A DNA stretch of 64,000 nt from Tissierellales bacterium (lineage in GTDB: Bacteria > Bacillota > Clostridia > Tissierellales > VENL01). A model generated the notes under the pieces. The model did no database searches and had not been told where the DNA came from. It saw only the letters and a program-made list of their open reading frames with translations. Both the position numbers and the translations under genes were made by a program. Positions 37,507-46,389 of this stretch are shown piece after piece (position 1 is the stretch's first letter; each line of letters starts with the position of its first letter). The stretch covers positions 1-64,000 of the forward strand of contig JANQLB010000096.1 in the NCBI GenBank assembly GCA_028280805.1, written 5' to 3'.

Positions 37507-37944
37507 ATGAGAATATTGGTAGATGGTGATTCATGCTCTGTTAAGGATATAATTCTAAATACATCAAAAGAGTATAATATTAATGTTATTATCTTTGCCA
37601 GCATTAACCATATTATGAATTTTGATAACAACGTTCATATAAATTATGTTGATAGTTATAGTCAAGCTGTAGATATAAAAATTGCTAATGCTGCACATTT
37701 AGGTGACATAGTTGTAACAAATGATTATGGTCTTGCATCATTAGTTTTAGAAAAGGGATGCTTGTGTATTTCAGACAGAGGGCAGATATTTGACAAAGAT
37801 AATATAGATAGTTTTCTTTTAAGTAGACATTTATCCATGCAGGCTAGAAAAGAAGGATTAAGATTAAAGGGTTCCAGTAAAAGAAATAGTTCTGATGATG
37901 ATAAATTTAGGAAAGGTTTGATTAAGTTAGTTGAAAATAAGTGA
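37507..37944 (+). CDS. yqxD: YaiI/YqxD (UPF0178) family protein
   Basis: A 145-residue protein of the UPF0178/DUF188 family with a PIN-like nuclease fold. It carries ILVDGDSCSVKDIIL at the start, VTNDYGLASLVLEKG, and HLSMQARKEGLRLKG near the end. In most members the start reads VDADACPV, so Ala to Gly and Pro to Ser changes are seen here. The function is unknown. It lies between dgt and dnaG as in Bacillus. Confidence 0.9.
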   Translation: MRILVDGDSCSVKDIILNTSKEYNINVIIFASINHIMNFDNNVHINYVDSYSQAVDIKIANAAHLGDIVVTNDYGLASLVLEKGCLCISDRGQIFDKDNIDSFLLSRHLSMQARKEGLRLKGSSKRNSSDDDKFRKGLIKLVENK

Positions 37945-38038
37945 TAATTATATATACAATAAAATGTTTATAAAAAGTAATTTGTATAACCAAGCAGGAG
38001 TTTTAATTTCAAAATAGAAATAATAAAAGGTGATTAAC

Positions 38039-39874
38039 ATGTCCCAGTATATTTATTCTGAGGAAGATGTTCAGAAGGTAAGGGAAGCTAGCGATATAGT
38101 AGATGTTATTTCAGAATACATTAATCTTAAGAGAACAGGAGCAAATTATAAAGCTCTTTGCCCTTTTCATAATGAAAAAACTCCCTCCTTTATAGTATCA
38201 CCTTCAAAACAGATATTTAACTGTTTTGGATGTGGAGAAGGTGGGGATGTTATTGGATTTGTTATGAAGCACTTAAATCTTAACTTTATTGAAGCAGTAG
38301 AGTTGCTTTCGGAAAGGGCAGGAATTTATTTAGAAAAAAATACAGGTGATTATGAAAAAACAAGGAATAAGAGAAGTAAATTATATGAACTTAATAAAGA
38401 TGCAGCAAAATATTTTTACAGTAATTTAATGCAAAATAAATTAGCACTTAAATACCTTTTAAATAGAGGAATAGATATTAATACTGTTAGAGGTTTTGGT
38501 CTAGGATATTCAAAGAATGAATGGCAGTCTCTTTTTAATTATTTAAACAATAAAGGATATAAAGAAAGTGATATGGAAGAAGTTGGTTTGATAATTAAGA
38601 AAAAAAGTGGGAATGGATATTATGATAGATTCAGAAATAGAATCATGTATCCAATTATAGACGTTAAGGGAAAGGTAATAGGCTTTGGGGGAAGAGTTTT
38701 GGATGATTCACAGCCTAAATACTTAAACTCACCAGATAGTGCTGTATTTTCTAAAGGAAATAACCTTTATGGTTTAAATAAAGCAAAGCAATATACTAGA
38801 GCAAATAGTATAGTTCTTGTGGAAGGATATATGGATGTTATTTCATTATTTAATCATGGAGTAAAAGGATGTGCTGCATCCTTAGGGACTTCCTTTACAC
38901 CTGAACAGGCTAAATTATTAAAAAGATACAGTAATGAATATTATATATGCTATGATTCTGATTCTGCTGGTTTAAAGGCAGCAGATAAAGTGCTGGACAT
39001 TTTAAAAAAAATGAGTATGAAAGCTAAGGTAATAGTTTTACCGGAAGATAAAGATCCGGATGACTTTATTCGAGAAAATGGTTTAGAAGGCTTTCATAGT
39101 AAAATGAATACCGGATTAGATTATATGGATTTTAAAATTTATTTGTATAAGCAGAAATACAATCTATCTTCAACTGAAGGTAGTATTAATTTCACCAAGG
39201 AAGTATCCAATCTTTTAAAAGGTATTAAAAGTTCTATTGAAGTTGATGCTTATATAAAAAAAATTTCTCAAGAAACTAATATTTCAGAAGCAGCTATTAA
39301 GCAAGAAATATTATTTAATGACTCAGGTAAATTTAACCACAAAACAAATTCTAAGGACAAGTATATATATGGCAAATATAGACACAATAATATAGATAGA
39401 ATTATACCTGTAAAACATAATTTACAGTCTGGTCATTTAAAAGCAGAAAAAAGTTTATTGAAATTAATCATTCTTAATAAGGATATATATATATTAGTTA
39501 AGGATAGATTTAAAGCAGTAAATTTTCTGGACGAAAGCCACAAAAGAATCGCTTCAGTTGTATATCAAGCCTATGAAGAAGGCAAAATGGTTAATGATGA
39601 TATTTTAAATCATTTTGAAGGAAAAGAACTGGAAATTATAAATTCAATTTTATCAGTAGATATTCCATTGGAGGGTCAAGAAAAAATCAAAGCAGTTGAA
39701 GATTACATTAAAAAAATAGAAATACACAAATTAAAGATTAAGAAAAGCAATATTAAAAATAAGATTAGACTATTAGAAGAAAATAATCAAAATAATAAAG
39801 AGGAAAACTCAGAATTAAGAAATCTAAGGTTAGAGCTTTCAAGCATAGATAGACAATTGAAATCTCACCATTGA
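38039..39874 (+). CDS. dnaG: DNA primase
   Basis: A 611-residue primase that makes RNA primers at the replication fork. The N-terminal zinc ribbon is CPFHNEKTPSF with CFGCGEGGD (about residues 39-68). The TOPRIM domain has VLVEGYMDV (about 260) and YICYDSDSAG, the metal-binding acidic residues. The C-terminal ~140 residues would bind the DnaB helicase. The start is ATG 38039 after AAAGGTGA. It is followed by sigA at 24 bases, the classic macromolecular synthesis operon. Confidence 0.97.
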   Translation: MSQYIYSEEDVQKVREASDIVDVISEYINLKRTGANYKALCPFHNEKTPSFIVSPSKQIFNCFGCGEGGDVIGFVMKHLNLNFIEAVELLSERAGIYLEKNTGDYEKTRNKRSKLYELNKDAAKYFYSNLMQNKLALKYLLNRGIDINTVRGFGLGYSKNEWQSLFNYLNNKGYKESDMEEVGLIIKKKSGNGYYDRFRNRIMYPIIDVKGKVIGFGGRVLDDSQPKYLNSPDSAVFSKGNNLYGLNKAKQYTRANSIVLVEGYMDVISLFNHGVKGCAASLGTSFTPEQAKLLKRYSNEYYICYDSDSAGLKAADKVLDILKKMSMKAKVIVLPEDKDPDDFIRENGLEGFHSKMNTGLDYMDFKIYLYKQKYNLSSTEGSINFTKEVSNLLKGIKSSIEVDAYIKKISQETNISEAAIKQEILFNDSGKFNHKTNSKDKYIYGKYRHNNIDRIIPVKHNLQSGHLKAEKSLLKLIILNKDIYILVKDRFKAVNFLDESHKRIASVVYQAYEEGKMVNDDILNHFEGKELEIINSILSVDIPLEGQEKIKAVEDYIKKIEIHKLKIKKSNIKNKIRLLEENNQNNKEENSELRNLRLELSSIDRQLKSHH

Positions 39875-39898
39875 TTTTTCTGGAGGGAGGCGAACGTC

Positions 39899-40996
39899 AT
39901 GGCTAATAAAGAAGATTTAAATAAACACAAGGATGCTATAAAAAAGCTTATAGAAAAGGGCAAAGAAAAAGGCATTCTTACTTACAAGGAAGTAATGGAT
40001 ACCCTTGAAGATATTGATATAGATTCAGAAGAAATTGATACTATCTATCAGAAAGTAGAAGATATGGGAATAGATATAGTTGGACATAAAAATGAAGCTA
40101 TTATCCAACAGCAGGAAGATGAAGAGATTGATATTACTAAAGAAGATTTGTCTGTTCCAAAGGGAATAAATATAGATGATCCAGTTAGGATGTATTTAAA
40201 GGAAATAGGTAAAGTACCTTTACTAACTGCACAAGAAGAAAAATCCTTAGCTAAACAAATGGAACAAGGGGATGAATTAGCTAAAAGACAATTGGCAGAG
40301 GCTAATTTAAGACTTGTTGTAAGTATTGCAAAAAGATATGTCGGTAGAGGCATGCTGTTTTTAGATTTGATACAGGAAGGTAACCTTGGACTGATAAGAG
40401 CAGTTGAAAAGTTTGACTATAAAAAGGGGTATAAGTTTAGTACTTATGCAACATGGTGGATTCGTCAAGCTATTACTAGAGCTATAGCTGACCAAGCAAG
40501 GACTATTAGAATACCTGTTCATATGGTTGAAACTATTAATAAGCTTATAAGAGTTTCCAGACAGCTTTTACAAGAATTTGGCAGAGATCCAACTCCTGAA
40601 GAAATTGCAGAAGAAATGAACTTAGAAGAAGAAAAGGTTAGAGAAATTTTAAAAATTGCTCAAGAGCCAGTTTCTCTTGAGACACCTATCGGTGAAGAGG
40701 AAGATAGTCATCTTGGAGATTTTATACCTGATGATGAGGCTCAAGCACCGGCAGAAGCTGCAACCTTTACTCTATTAAAAGAGCAGTTAATAGGCGTTTT
40801 AGATACATTAACTGATAGAGAGCAAAAGGTTTTAAGATTAAGATTTGGTCTTGATGATGGAAGAGCAAGAACTTTAGAAGAAGTAGGGAGAGAATTTGAT
40901 GTAACCAGAGAAAGAATTAGACAGATTGAAGCTAAAGCTTTAAGAAAGCTAAGACATCCCAGTAGAAGTAAAAAATTAAAAGATTTTTTAGAATAA
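39899..40996 (+). CDS. sigA: RNA polymerase primary sigma factor SigA (RpoD)
   Basis: A 365-residue vegetative sigma factor. Region 1.1 (residues 1-80) is acidic; region 1.2 has [21 protein letters not shown]; region 2 has [18 protein letters not shown] and [12 protein letters not shown]. Region 4 has [18 protein letters not shown] and [19 protein letters not shown]. Conservation is complete in the DNA-binding parts. GGGAGGCG sets the ATG. Two hairpins close the operon. Confidence 0.99.
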   Translation: MANKEDLNKHKDAIKKLIEKGKEKGILTYKEVMDTLEDIDIDSEEIDTIYQKVEDMGIDIVGHKNEAIIQQQEDEEIDITKEDLSVPKGINIDDPVRMYLKEIGKVPLLTAQEEKSLAKQMEQGDELAKRQLAEANLRLVVSIAKRYVGRGMLFLDLIQEGNLGLIRAVEKFDYKKGYKFSTYATWWIRQAITRAIADQARTIRIPVHMVETINKLIRVSRQLLQEFGRDPTPEEIAEEMNLEEEKVREILKIAQEPVSLETPIGEEEDSHLGDFIPDDEAQAPAEAATFTLLKEQLIGVLDTLTDREQKVLRLRFGLDDGRARTLEEVGREFDVTRERIRQIEAKALRKLRHPSRSKKLKDFLE

Positions 40997-41070
40997 ATTA
41001 ATTGATAGATTTACTATCAATTAATTAATGTTCATAAGAATTTAAAGATTCGCCAATGCGAATCTTTAAA
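40996..41070. terminator. Two consecutive hairpins after sigA, the second a bidirectional terminator
   Basis: The first stem is 13 bp (40996-41008 with 41014-41026) and A/T only. The second, TTTAAAGATTCGC with its complement (41041-41053 and 41058-41070), is perfect with a 4-base loop, and lies between sigA and a minus-strand small gene. Confidence 0.75.
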
Positions 41071-41073
41071 TGT

Positions 41074-41247
41074 TTAATCACGATCTCTAATATAATAATG
41101 TTTATTTTTATTATCTTTCTCTTTGGGTTCTTTTTCTTTTTTAAGCTTTTGGGATAGAACCTCTGCTTCTGTTTCCCAAGCGTGATTAGTACCACCCCAG
41201 GTAAATATTGAATAAATATCTTGTTTTGAAGAACGTTTTTTATCCAT
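41074..41247 (-). CDS. Small lysine-rich protein of unknown function
   Basis: A 57-residue protein starting MDKKRSSKQDIYSIFTWGG, with TNHAWETEAEVLSQKLKK in the middle and a charged tail. No family is recognised. The frame is open further upstream on the minus strand, but the ATG at 41247 has AAGGA about 9 bases before it. It lies antisense in the gap between sigA and the HAD gene. The Trp-containing centre looks more like a constrained peptide than random translation, but I cannot prove that it is expressed. Confidence 0.45.
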   Translation of the reverse strand: MDKKRSSKQDIYSIFTWGGTNHAWETEAEVLSQKLKKEKEPKEKDNKNKHYYIRDRD

Positions 41248-41287
41248 TCTAACCATCCTTAAAATAAAATAGAAAGAGAGTGATAGT

Positions 41288-42010
41288 ATGAACACAATTT
41301 TATTTGATTTAGACGGAACTTTACTTCCGTTAAACATGGAGAAATTTATCCAAGGTTATTTTATGCATTTAGCAAAAAAATTATCCGGTCATATAAACCC
41401 GGAAGAATTATCAAATCATGTATGGAATTCTACTAAATACATGGTAAAAAATCTTGATGCTAATAAAACTAATAAAGAAGCTTTTTTTGAAGACTTTCAG
41501 ACTCGTGTAGAAAATGATCTTAACACTATATATCCTATCTTAGATGATTTTTATAAAAACGACTTTACAAGCTTAAAAAATCTTACTAATCCAACCTTTT
41601 TATCAGCTAAAATTATAAATATCTTAAAAGAAAAGAGCTACGATTTAGTCATAGCTACTAATCCAATGTTTCCAAAAGATGCTGTTTGTCATAGAGTTGA
41701 GTGGGCAGGTCTTAATGTAGACGATTTTAAACTAATTACAACGTATGACAATATGCACTATTGTAAGCCAAATCTTGAGTATTACAAAGAAATATTAAGC
41801 ATAATAGATAAAAAAAGCAGCGAGGTTATGATGGTAGGCAATGATGTACAAGAAGATATTATTGCTGCAAAGCTTGGTATTAAAACATTCTTAATAAATG
41901 ACTTGAAAATAGACAGAAAAGAAGGTAGTATAACGCCTGATTATGAAGGAAGCTTAGAGGAGTTTTACGACTTTGCTCTTAACTTACCAGTAAGAGGTCA
42001 TATGGGATGA
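41288..42010 (+). CDS. HAD-superfamily hydrolase
   Basis: A 240-residue HAD phosphatase-like protein. Motif I is LFDLDGTLLPL (nucleophile Asp8 and Asp10), motif II is VIATNPMFP, and motif IV is MMVGNDVQEDI. A helical cap (about residues 15-105) lies between motifs I and II. The substrate is unknown. It overlaps trmK by 4 bases (ATGA), so it is co-translated with the tRNA methyltransferase, which could reflect a nucleotide- or RNA-related role (inference). Confidence 0.85.
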   Translation: MNTILFDLDGTLLPLNMEKFIQGYFMHLAKKLSGHINPEELSNHVWNSTKYMVKNLDANKTNKEAFFEDFQTRVENDLNTIYPILDDFYKNDFTSLKNLTNPTFLSAKIINILKEKSYDLVIATNPMFPKDAVCHRVEWAGLNVDDFKLITTYDNMHYCKPNLEYYKEILSIIDKKSSEVMMVGNDVQEDIIAAKLGIKTFLINDLKIDRKEGSITPDYEGSLEEFYDFALNLPVRGHMG

Positions 42011-42696
42011 AGTTAACACCAAGATTGCAAGGAATTGCAGACTTTGTTCAAATTGGCTCAAATATTGGAGATATAGGTACTGACCATGGTTATATTCCAG
42101 TATATTTAATAAGAGAGAAAATTTGTCCAAATGTAATTGCTACAGACATAAATCCAGGACCTTTACAAAGTGCTAAAAAATACATAGAAAAGTGTGGATT
42201 AACAGATAGAATTGAAACAAGACTTGGAAGCGGTTTAGAACCCATAAAGCCCAAAGAAGTAGATACGGCAATTATAGCAGGCATGGGAGGACATTTAATA
42301 ATAGATATTTTAAGAGAAAATTTAAATATTACTAGGAGCATAAGTAAATTTGTACTACAACCTATGGTTGCTTCAGATGAATTAAGAAGGTTTATATATG
42401 AAAATCAAATGAAAATTGAAGATGAAAAACTTGTCAGGGAAAAGGATAAAATGTATGAAATTTTTACAGTTATTCACGGAAGAGAAGAGATAAAAAATCC
42501 GATACATTTTGAAATAGGAAAAAGACTTATTGAAAATAAAGATGAGTTATTAGGTGAATTTATCTTAAAAAAGCTAAAAGAAGTAGAAAAAATATTAAGA
42601 ATTTTAAATAAAAGCCAGTCAAAAGAAGCATTACAAAGGTATGAGACTTTACAAGAAAGGTATAATAATCTAATGGAGGTACTAAAGAAATTATGA
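42007..42696 (+). CDS. trmK: tRNA (adenine(22)-N(1))-methyltransferase TrmK
   Basis: A 229-residue SAM-dependent methyltransferase that modifies A22 of tRNA. The SAM motif is IGDIGTDHGYIPVYL (about residues 20-34), followed by ATDINPGPLQSAKKY and IIAGMGGHLI. A C-terminal coiled coil completes the family layout. It overlaps the HAD gene and the Nif3-like gene by 4 bases each. The order trmK then nif3-like downstream of sigA is conserved in Firmicutes. Confidence 0.95.
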   Translation: MKLTPRLQGIADFVQIGSNIGDIGTDHGYIPVYLIREKICPNVIATDINPGPLQSAKKYIEKCGLTDRIETRLGSGLEPIKPKEVDTAIIAGMGGHLIIDILRENLNITRSISKFVLQPMVASDELRRFIYENQMKIEDEKLVREKDKMYEIFTVIHGREEIKNPIHFEIGKRLIENKDELLGEFILKKLKEVEKILRILNKSQSKEALQRYETLQERYNNLMEVLKKL

Positions 42697-43502
42697 TTGC
42701 AAAAGACATTATAAACGCTATTGATGAGCTTGCACCACCTTATCTTGCAGAAGAATGGGATAATTCAGGACTGCAATTAGGCAGCAGAGAAAAAGAAGTT
42801 TCTAAAGTCTTATTAGCCCTTGATATTACTAAAGGAGTAGTAGATGAAGCAGTAAAGAACAATATAGATATGATTATAACTCATCACCCCCTTATTTTTA
42901 GCGGATTAAAGAGTATATCAAATGATGAAACTAAAGGAAAAATAATATATAATCTTATTAAGAACGACATCGTTGTATTTACTGCTCATACAAATCTAGA
43001 CATTTGTAAAAACGGATTAAATGATTACTTAGGGAGATTATTAGGACTAAATAATCTGGATATTTTAAATTCAGCGTGTCAAAATACTACATACAGCACA
43101 AGTTTTTATAATAATAAATTTGGTAACGGTAGAATTGGTGTACTTGAAAAACCTATAGCTTTAAAAGATTATGTCAATCATGTTAAGGAGAAGCTCTCAT
43201 GTAGTAATGTTAGAGTTTATGGAGATTTAAATCACAAAATCCATCGCGTAGCCATATGTGGAGGTAGCGGCGGAGATTTTATTACTGATGTTCACAAAAA
43301 AAATGCACAGCTTTATATAACCGGAGACATTAAGTATCATGATTCACAATTAGCATTAGAACTTGGATTAAGTTTAATAGATGCAGGGCATTTTGACACA
43401 GAAAAGCATGTTTTAAGTCTATTAGAAGAATATCTTAAAAGTATTGTGAATGTATCTATTTTAGTGTATAAAAGAAATGATTATGCCTTTGAGGTGATTT
43501 AA
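42693..43502 (+). CDS. Nif3-like dinuclear metal centre protein (YqfO family)
   Basis: A 269-residue Nif3/DUF34 protein. The metal ligands are visible in the blocks ITHHPLIFSGLKSI, FTAHTNLDI and DAGHFDTEKH; WDNSGLQLGSREKEV is the N-terminal signature. The central YqfO insertion of some members is absent. GTP cyclohydrolase I type activity has been proposed for some relatives, but the true role is unclear. It is translationally coupled to trmK. Confidence 0.95.
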   Translation: MIAKDIINAIDELAPPYLAEEWDNSGLQLGSREKEVSKVLLALDITKGVVDEAVKNNIDMIITHHPLIFSGLKSISNDETKGKIIYNLIKNDIVVFTAHTNLDICKNGLNDYLGRLLGLNNLDILNSACQNTTYSTSFYNNKFGNGRIGVLEKPIALKDYVNHVKEKLSCSNVRVYGDLNHKIHRVAICGGSGGDFITDVHKKNAQLYITGDIKYHDSQLALELGLSLIDAGHFDTEKHVLSLLEEYLKSIVNVSILVYKRNDYAFEVI

Positions 43503-43538
43503 GAAGTTTGATAAGGAAAAATGTTGAGGAGGGTTAGA

Positions 43539-44255
43539 ATGGATCAACTAAGTCTATTATGGGAGCTTCAAAAGTATGATGAAGAATTAAATCAATTGAT
43601 TGATAAGGTTAAGAAGGCAGAAACGGCAAAAAATATTGAAGAGTTTGAATTAAAACTAAATCAGTTAGAGTATGATATTTGTAATTTTAAGACTAAAGTA
43701 GATGTTGATAATGAAAAAATAAGGAGACATAGCAAAAAAGTTGATGAATTTAACTTTAGGTTAAAAGATATTGAAGAAAAGCTCTATAGTGGTGATATTA
43801 CAGATTTGAATCAGATACAGCATATGAATAAAGAAATAAAAAATTTAAAAGATTTAATTGAAGAATTAGAATTTGAAATGTTAGCTTTGATGGAAGATAT
43901 TGAAAACATTAAAGTTAAGTTGATTGATTTAGAAAACGACTATAAAACTTATAGACAGAAGCTTGACTCAGCAAAAGACCAGAGAAGCAAGAATATAAAA
44001 GAATTAACTGATTTAATTAAAGAAAAAGAAGAGTTAAGAAACGAATTCATGAAGCAGATTGATGAAGTTCTAATACAAAAATATAAAGCTATTAAAGCTA
44101 GAAAAGTTAAAGCTTTAGTGAAGATTTCAGATGATAAATGTACGGGCTGCCATATGAACATACCACTTACAATAGTATCCAAACTTAAGAAAAATGATGA
44201 TATTTATTACTGTGATAATTGTGATAGAATTTTGCTATATGTAAAGAAACAATAG
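43539..44255 (+). CDS. Coiled-coil protein with C4 zinc ribbon (CdsZ/DUF164 family)
   Basis: A 238-residue protein. A long charged coiled coil (about residues 5-180) is followed by a zinc ribbon with CTGCHMNIP and YYCDNCDRIL. This matches the zf-RING_7/DUF164 family found next to nif3-like genes. Its function is poorly known. The start is ATG 43539, set by GAGGAGGG at 43526-43533; an upstream in-frame ATG at 43521 is not spaced for any ribosome binding site. It ends the operon before the RNase P RNA gene. Confidence 0.9.
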   Translation: MDQLSLLWELQKYDEELNQLIDKVKKAETAKNIEEFELKLNQLEYDICNFKTKVDVDNEKIRRHSKKVDEFNFRLKDIEEKLYSGDITDLNQIQHMNKEIKNLKDLIEELEFEMLALMEDIENIKVKLIDLENDYKTYRQKLDSAKDQRSKNIKELTDLIKEKEELRNEFMKQIDEVLIQKYKAIKARKVKALVKISDDKCTGCHMNIPLTIVSKLKKNDDIYYCDNCDRILLYVKKQ

Positions 44256-44275
44256 TATATTGAATTAATTTCCAT

Positions 44276-44304
44276 TTGCAATAAATATAATTTTATGTTA
44301 TATT
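44276..44304 (+). promoter_or_regulatory. Promoter of the RNase P RNA gene
   Basis: TTGCAA at 44276-44281 and TATATT at 44299-44304 are separated by 17 bases, with an extended TGT before the -10. Confidence 0.75.
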
Positions 44305-44327
44305 GTTATTTGTCGCTAAAAAACTTA

Positions 44328-44673
44328 ATACAAGTAAATCAGATAGTCGCATGCTTTTGCATGAGGAAAGTCCGAACTCCATAGGACAGGATGCTGGGTA
44401 ACACCCAGTGGGGGCAACCCTAAGGATAGTGCAACAGAAATAGACCGCCCGGAAGTTTGCCGGGTAAGGATGGAAAGGTGAGGTAAGAGCTCACCAGCAG
44501 CTAGGCGACTAGCTGGCTCTGTAAACCCCATCTGGAGCAAGACCAAGCAGGGACTTAAAAAGGCGGTTGTCCGTCCGCCGTCCCGTAGGTAGGTCGCTAA
44601 AGGTTATTGGCAACAATAACTGTAGATAGATGACTATCAAATACAGAATTCGGCTTATAGATTTGCTTGTATC
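44328..44673 (+). ncRNA. rnpB: RNase P RNA (M1 RNA)
   Basis: The catalytic RNA that trims tRNA 5' ends. The conserved 5' core GAGGAAAGTCCGAACTCC begins near 44361, and the 3' core ACAGAATTCGGCTTATAG lies at 44643-44660. Helix P1 is formed by 44330-44340 with 44660-44670 (one G-T pair). CTGGGTAACACCCAG and the AACAGAAATAGACCGCC segment fit the usual layout. The size of about 345 bases is normal, and type A is likely. It has its own promoter and terminator. Confidence 0.96.
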
Positions 44674-44678
44674 GAGGT

Positions 44679-44710
44679 AACATCTGCTTTATAGCAGGTG
44701 TTATTTTTAT
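44679..44710 (+). terminator. Terminator of rnpB
   Basis: AACATCTGCT pairs perfectly with AGCAGGTGTT with one G-T allowed, around a 4-base loop, followed by a T-rich run. Confidence 0.88.
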
Positions 44711-44823
44711 TTTGCCACCGCTTAATAAAGAGGATTTTCATGTAATCTACTTTTTTTATTGTAGTCATATTGTGCAAATGTTTCTCTTAGTATTTTTTAC
44801 TATGAGATTAAGTTCCATTTAAT

Positions 44824-44852
44824 TTGAATTGAAAAGTGTTATATAGTATAAT
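44824..44852 (+). promoter_or_regulatory. Promoter of the polysaccharide deacetylase gene
   Basis: TTGAAT at 44824-44829 and a perfect TATAAT at 44847-44852 are separated by 17 bases. Confidence 0.7.
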
Positions 44853-44946
44853 TTAGTAGTATTATTTTTCAATAACAACAAAATGGATATTTTTCACATT
44901 TAAATCCAAACAATTTAGAAGAATAAAAATTGGAGGTTTATTGCTT

Positions 44947-46113
44947 ATGAAAAAAAAGATTATTATTATATTCTTATTACTATTTATATTGATCATAACT
45001 TTAATAATTACACAAACTCAAGTATTAATGTTATTAAATGGTGTTCGTATACCTAATTATAAAATAACCATTAATGGAAATAAAATTGATAATATAAATA
45101 ATGAATACCCTCTGCTAAATTATAAAGGAGCAACTTATTTACCTTTAACCTCGGATTATAGTATACGTTTAGGATTAGTGACAACTTGGAGTGAACAAAA
45201 AGGATTAAGTGTGGATAAACTTAATTTTAGGATATTAAATAATAAAAAAGAAGATTCTAAAGGTGATAATGTTTTATTAGATTCCAAGATACCTATATTA
45301 ATGTATCATCATATAAGTGATGATTCTGAAACTTGGAACGATATAATAATATCTCCGGAAAAATTTAAAGAAGATATGTTGTATTTAAAAGCATTGGGGT
45401 ATAATACTATACATTTTAAAGATTATTTTGATGCTGTTGAAAATGGTACAACCTTACCCGAAAATCCTATTATCATTACATTTGATGATGGATATAGGAG
45501 TAACTATGTATTTGCATATCCGGTATTAAAGGAATTAAATATGAAGGCAACCATATTTATCATTGGATGGTCAGTTGGAGGGCAATATGATGGGTATGAC
45601 AGAAAACCATTTATACCTCATTTTACATGGGAAGAGGGAAAAGAAATGTATGATAGTGGTGTAATTGATATACAGAATCATTCATATGATTTACACAATT
45701 TTGGAGATAATATAACTCAAGGCAAAGGGGTAAGTAGGTTAGAAGAAGAAAACATAGCAGATTACGTAAGTAGATTTTTTGAGGATACTAATAAATTAAC
45801 AAATTTAATTGAAGAAAAAATAGGAAACGATGTAATAGTATTCAGTTATCCTTATGGTATATATAACGATTTAAGTGAAATTATTTTAGAAGATATGGGT
45901 TTTAAGGCATCTTTAAGTGTTCATGATGGAATAAGAGATTTTAAAAATGGTCATTACTTGCTTGAAAGAATAAATATGCCCAATAGGATTCCATCATCTA
46001 AGTTAATGAAGAAGATTTTAGAATTAGATGAGAGAGATATAACTATTCCATTCCTAAACATCAAAAATCAAACTGAAAGAATAGAAAAGCTAGAAAATTT
46101 CCTTTCAGAGTAA
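44947..46113 (+). CDS. Exported polysaccharide deacetylase (NodB domain)
   Basis: A 388-residue exported enzyme. A signal/anchor segment (residues 3-24) is followed by a ~55-residue region resembling the copper amine oxidase-type stalk domain (INGNKIDNI, YLPLTSD). The NodB carbohydrate esterase domain then has ITFDDGYRS (metal and catalytic Asp), IQNHSYDLHNFG (metal His) and FSYPYG. It probably removes acetyl groups from cell-wall or surface glycans. ATG 44947 and TTG 44941 are both possible after GGAGG at 44932-44936; I prefer the ATG. It is transcribed from its own promoter. Confidence 0.88.
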   Translation: MKKKIIIIFLLLFILIITLIITQTQVLMLLNGVRIPNYKITINGNKIDNINNEYPLLNYKGATYLPLTSDYSIRLGLVTTWSEQKGLSVDKLNFRILNNKKEDSKGDNVLLDSKIPILMYHHISDDSETWNDIIISPEKFKEDMLYLKALGYNTIHFKDYFDAVENGTTLPENPIIITFDDGYRSNYVFAYPVLKELNMKATIFIIGWSVGGQYDGYDRKPFIPHFTWEEGKEMYDSGVIDIQNHSYDLHNFGDNITQGKGVSRLEEENIADYVSRFFEDTNKLTNLIEEKIGNDVIVFSYPYGIYNDLSEIILEDMGFKASLSVHDGIRDFKNGHYLLERINMPNRIPSSKLMKKILELDERDITIPFLNIKNQTERIEKLENFLSE

Positions 46114-46161
46114 GAGTATATTAATTTATTAAGTTAAATTAATATTAAGTTAAAAACAAAA

Positions 46162-46183
46162 AAACAGGAAATTCGACCTGTTT
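46162..46183 (+). terminator. Weak hairpin after the deacetylase gene
   Basis: AAACAGG pairs with CCTGTTT around an 8-base loop about 50 bases after the stop. A/T-rich sequence lies on both sides, with only a short T-run. Confidence 0.45.
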
Positions 46184-46226
46184 GTTGAATACATCATAAT
46201 AAAGTTGTTAAAACTTATTAGTATAT

Positions 46227-46345
46227 TTGTCCGATAGCTTACAATTCTAATACTCCCGCTTCTATAAGCGGCGAGTAAAAACTCTATAGTATTCGGATAA
46301 GATGACTACGTCTTCAGATGAAGTTAAAACTCCACCTGAACTGAC
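46227..46345 (+). repeat. Hairpin element, copy 1 (plus a second hairpin)
   Basis: Bases 46227-46300 fold into a long imperfect stem (TTGTCCGATA with TATTCGGATAA at the ends) with an inner perfect stem CCGCTT-CTAT-AAGCGG. The same element occurs inverted at 54573-54647. Directly downstream, 46313-46341 forms a second imperfect stem (TTCAGATGAAGTT with AACTCCACCTGAA, 11 of 13 paired). No transposase is nearby. It resembles the structured end of an IS200/IS605-type element or its guide-like RNA, which is inference. Confidence 0.65.
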
Positions 46346-46389
46346 TCTTACTTTATATCAATATATTGTAAATGAAAGGAACATACAAA

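Noticed and set aside
41054-43271. Long minus-strand open frames over trmK and other housekeeping genes
   Set aside because: They are shadows of strongly conserved plus-strand genes and have no ribosome binding site or recognisable protein.
44325-44546. A 73-codon minus-strand frame inside the RNase P RNA gene
   Set aside because: The region is clearly rnpB; the frame arises from the GC-rich structured RNA.
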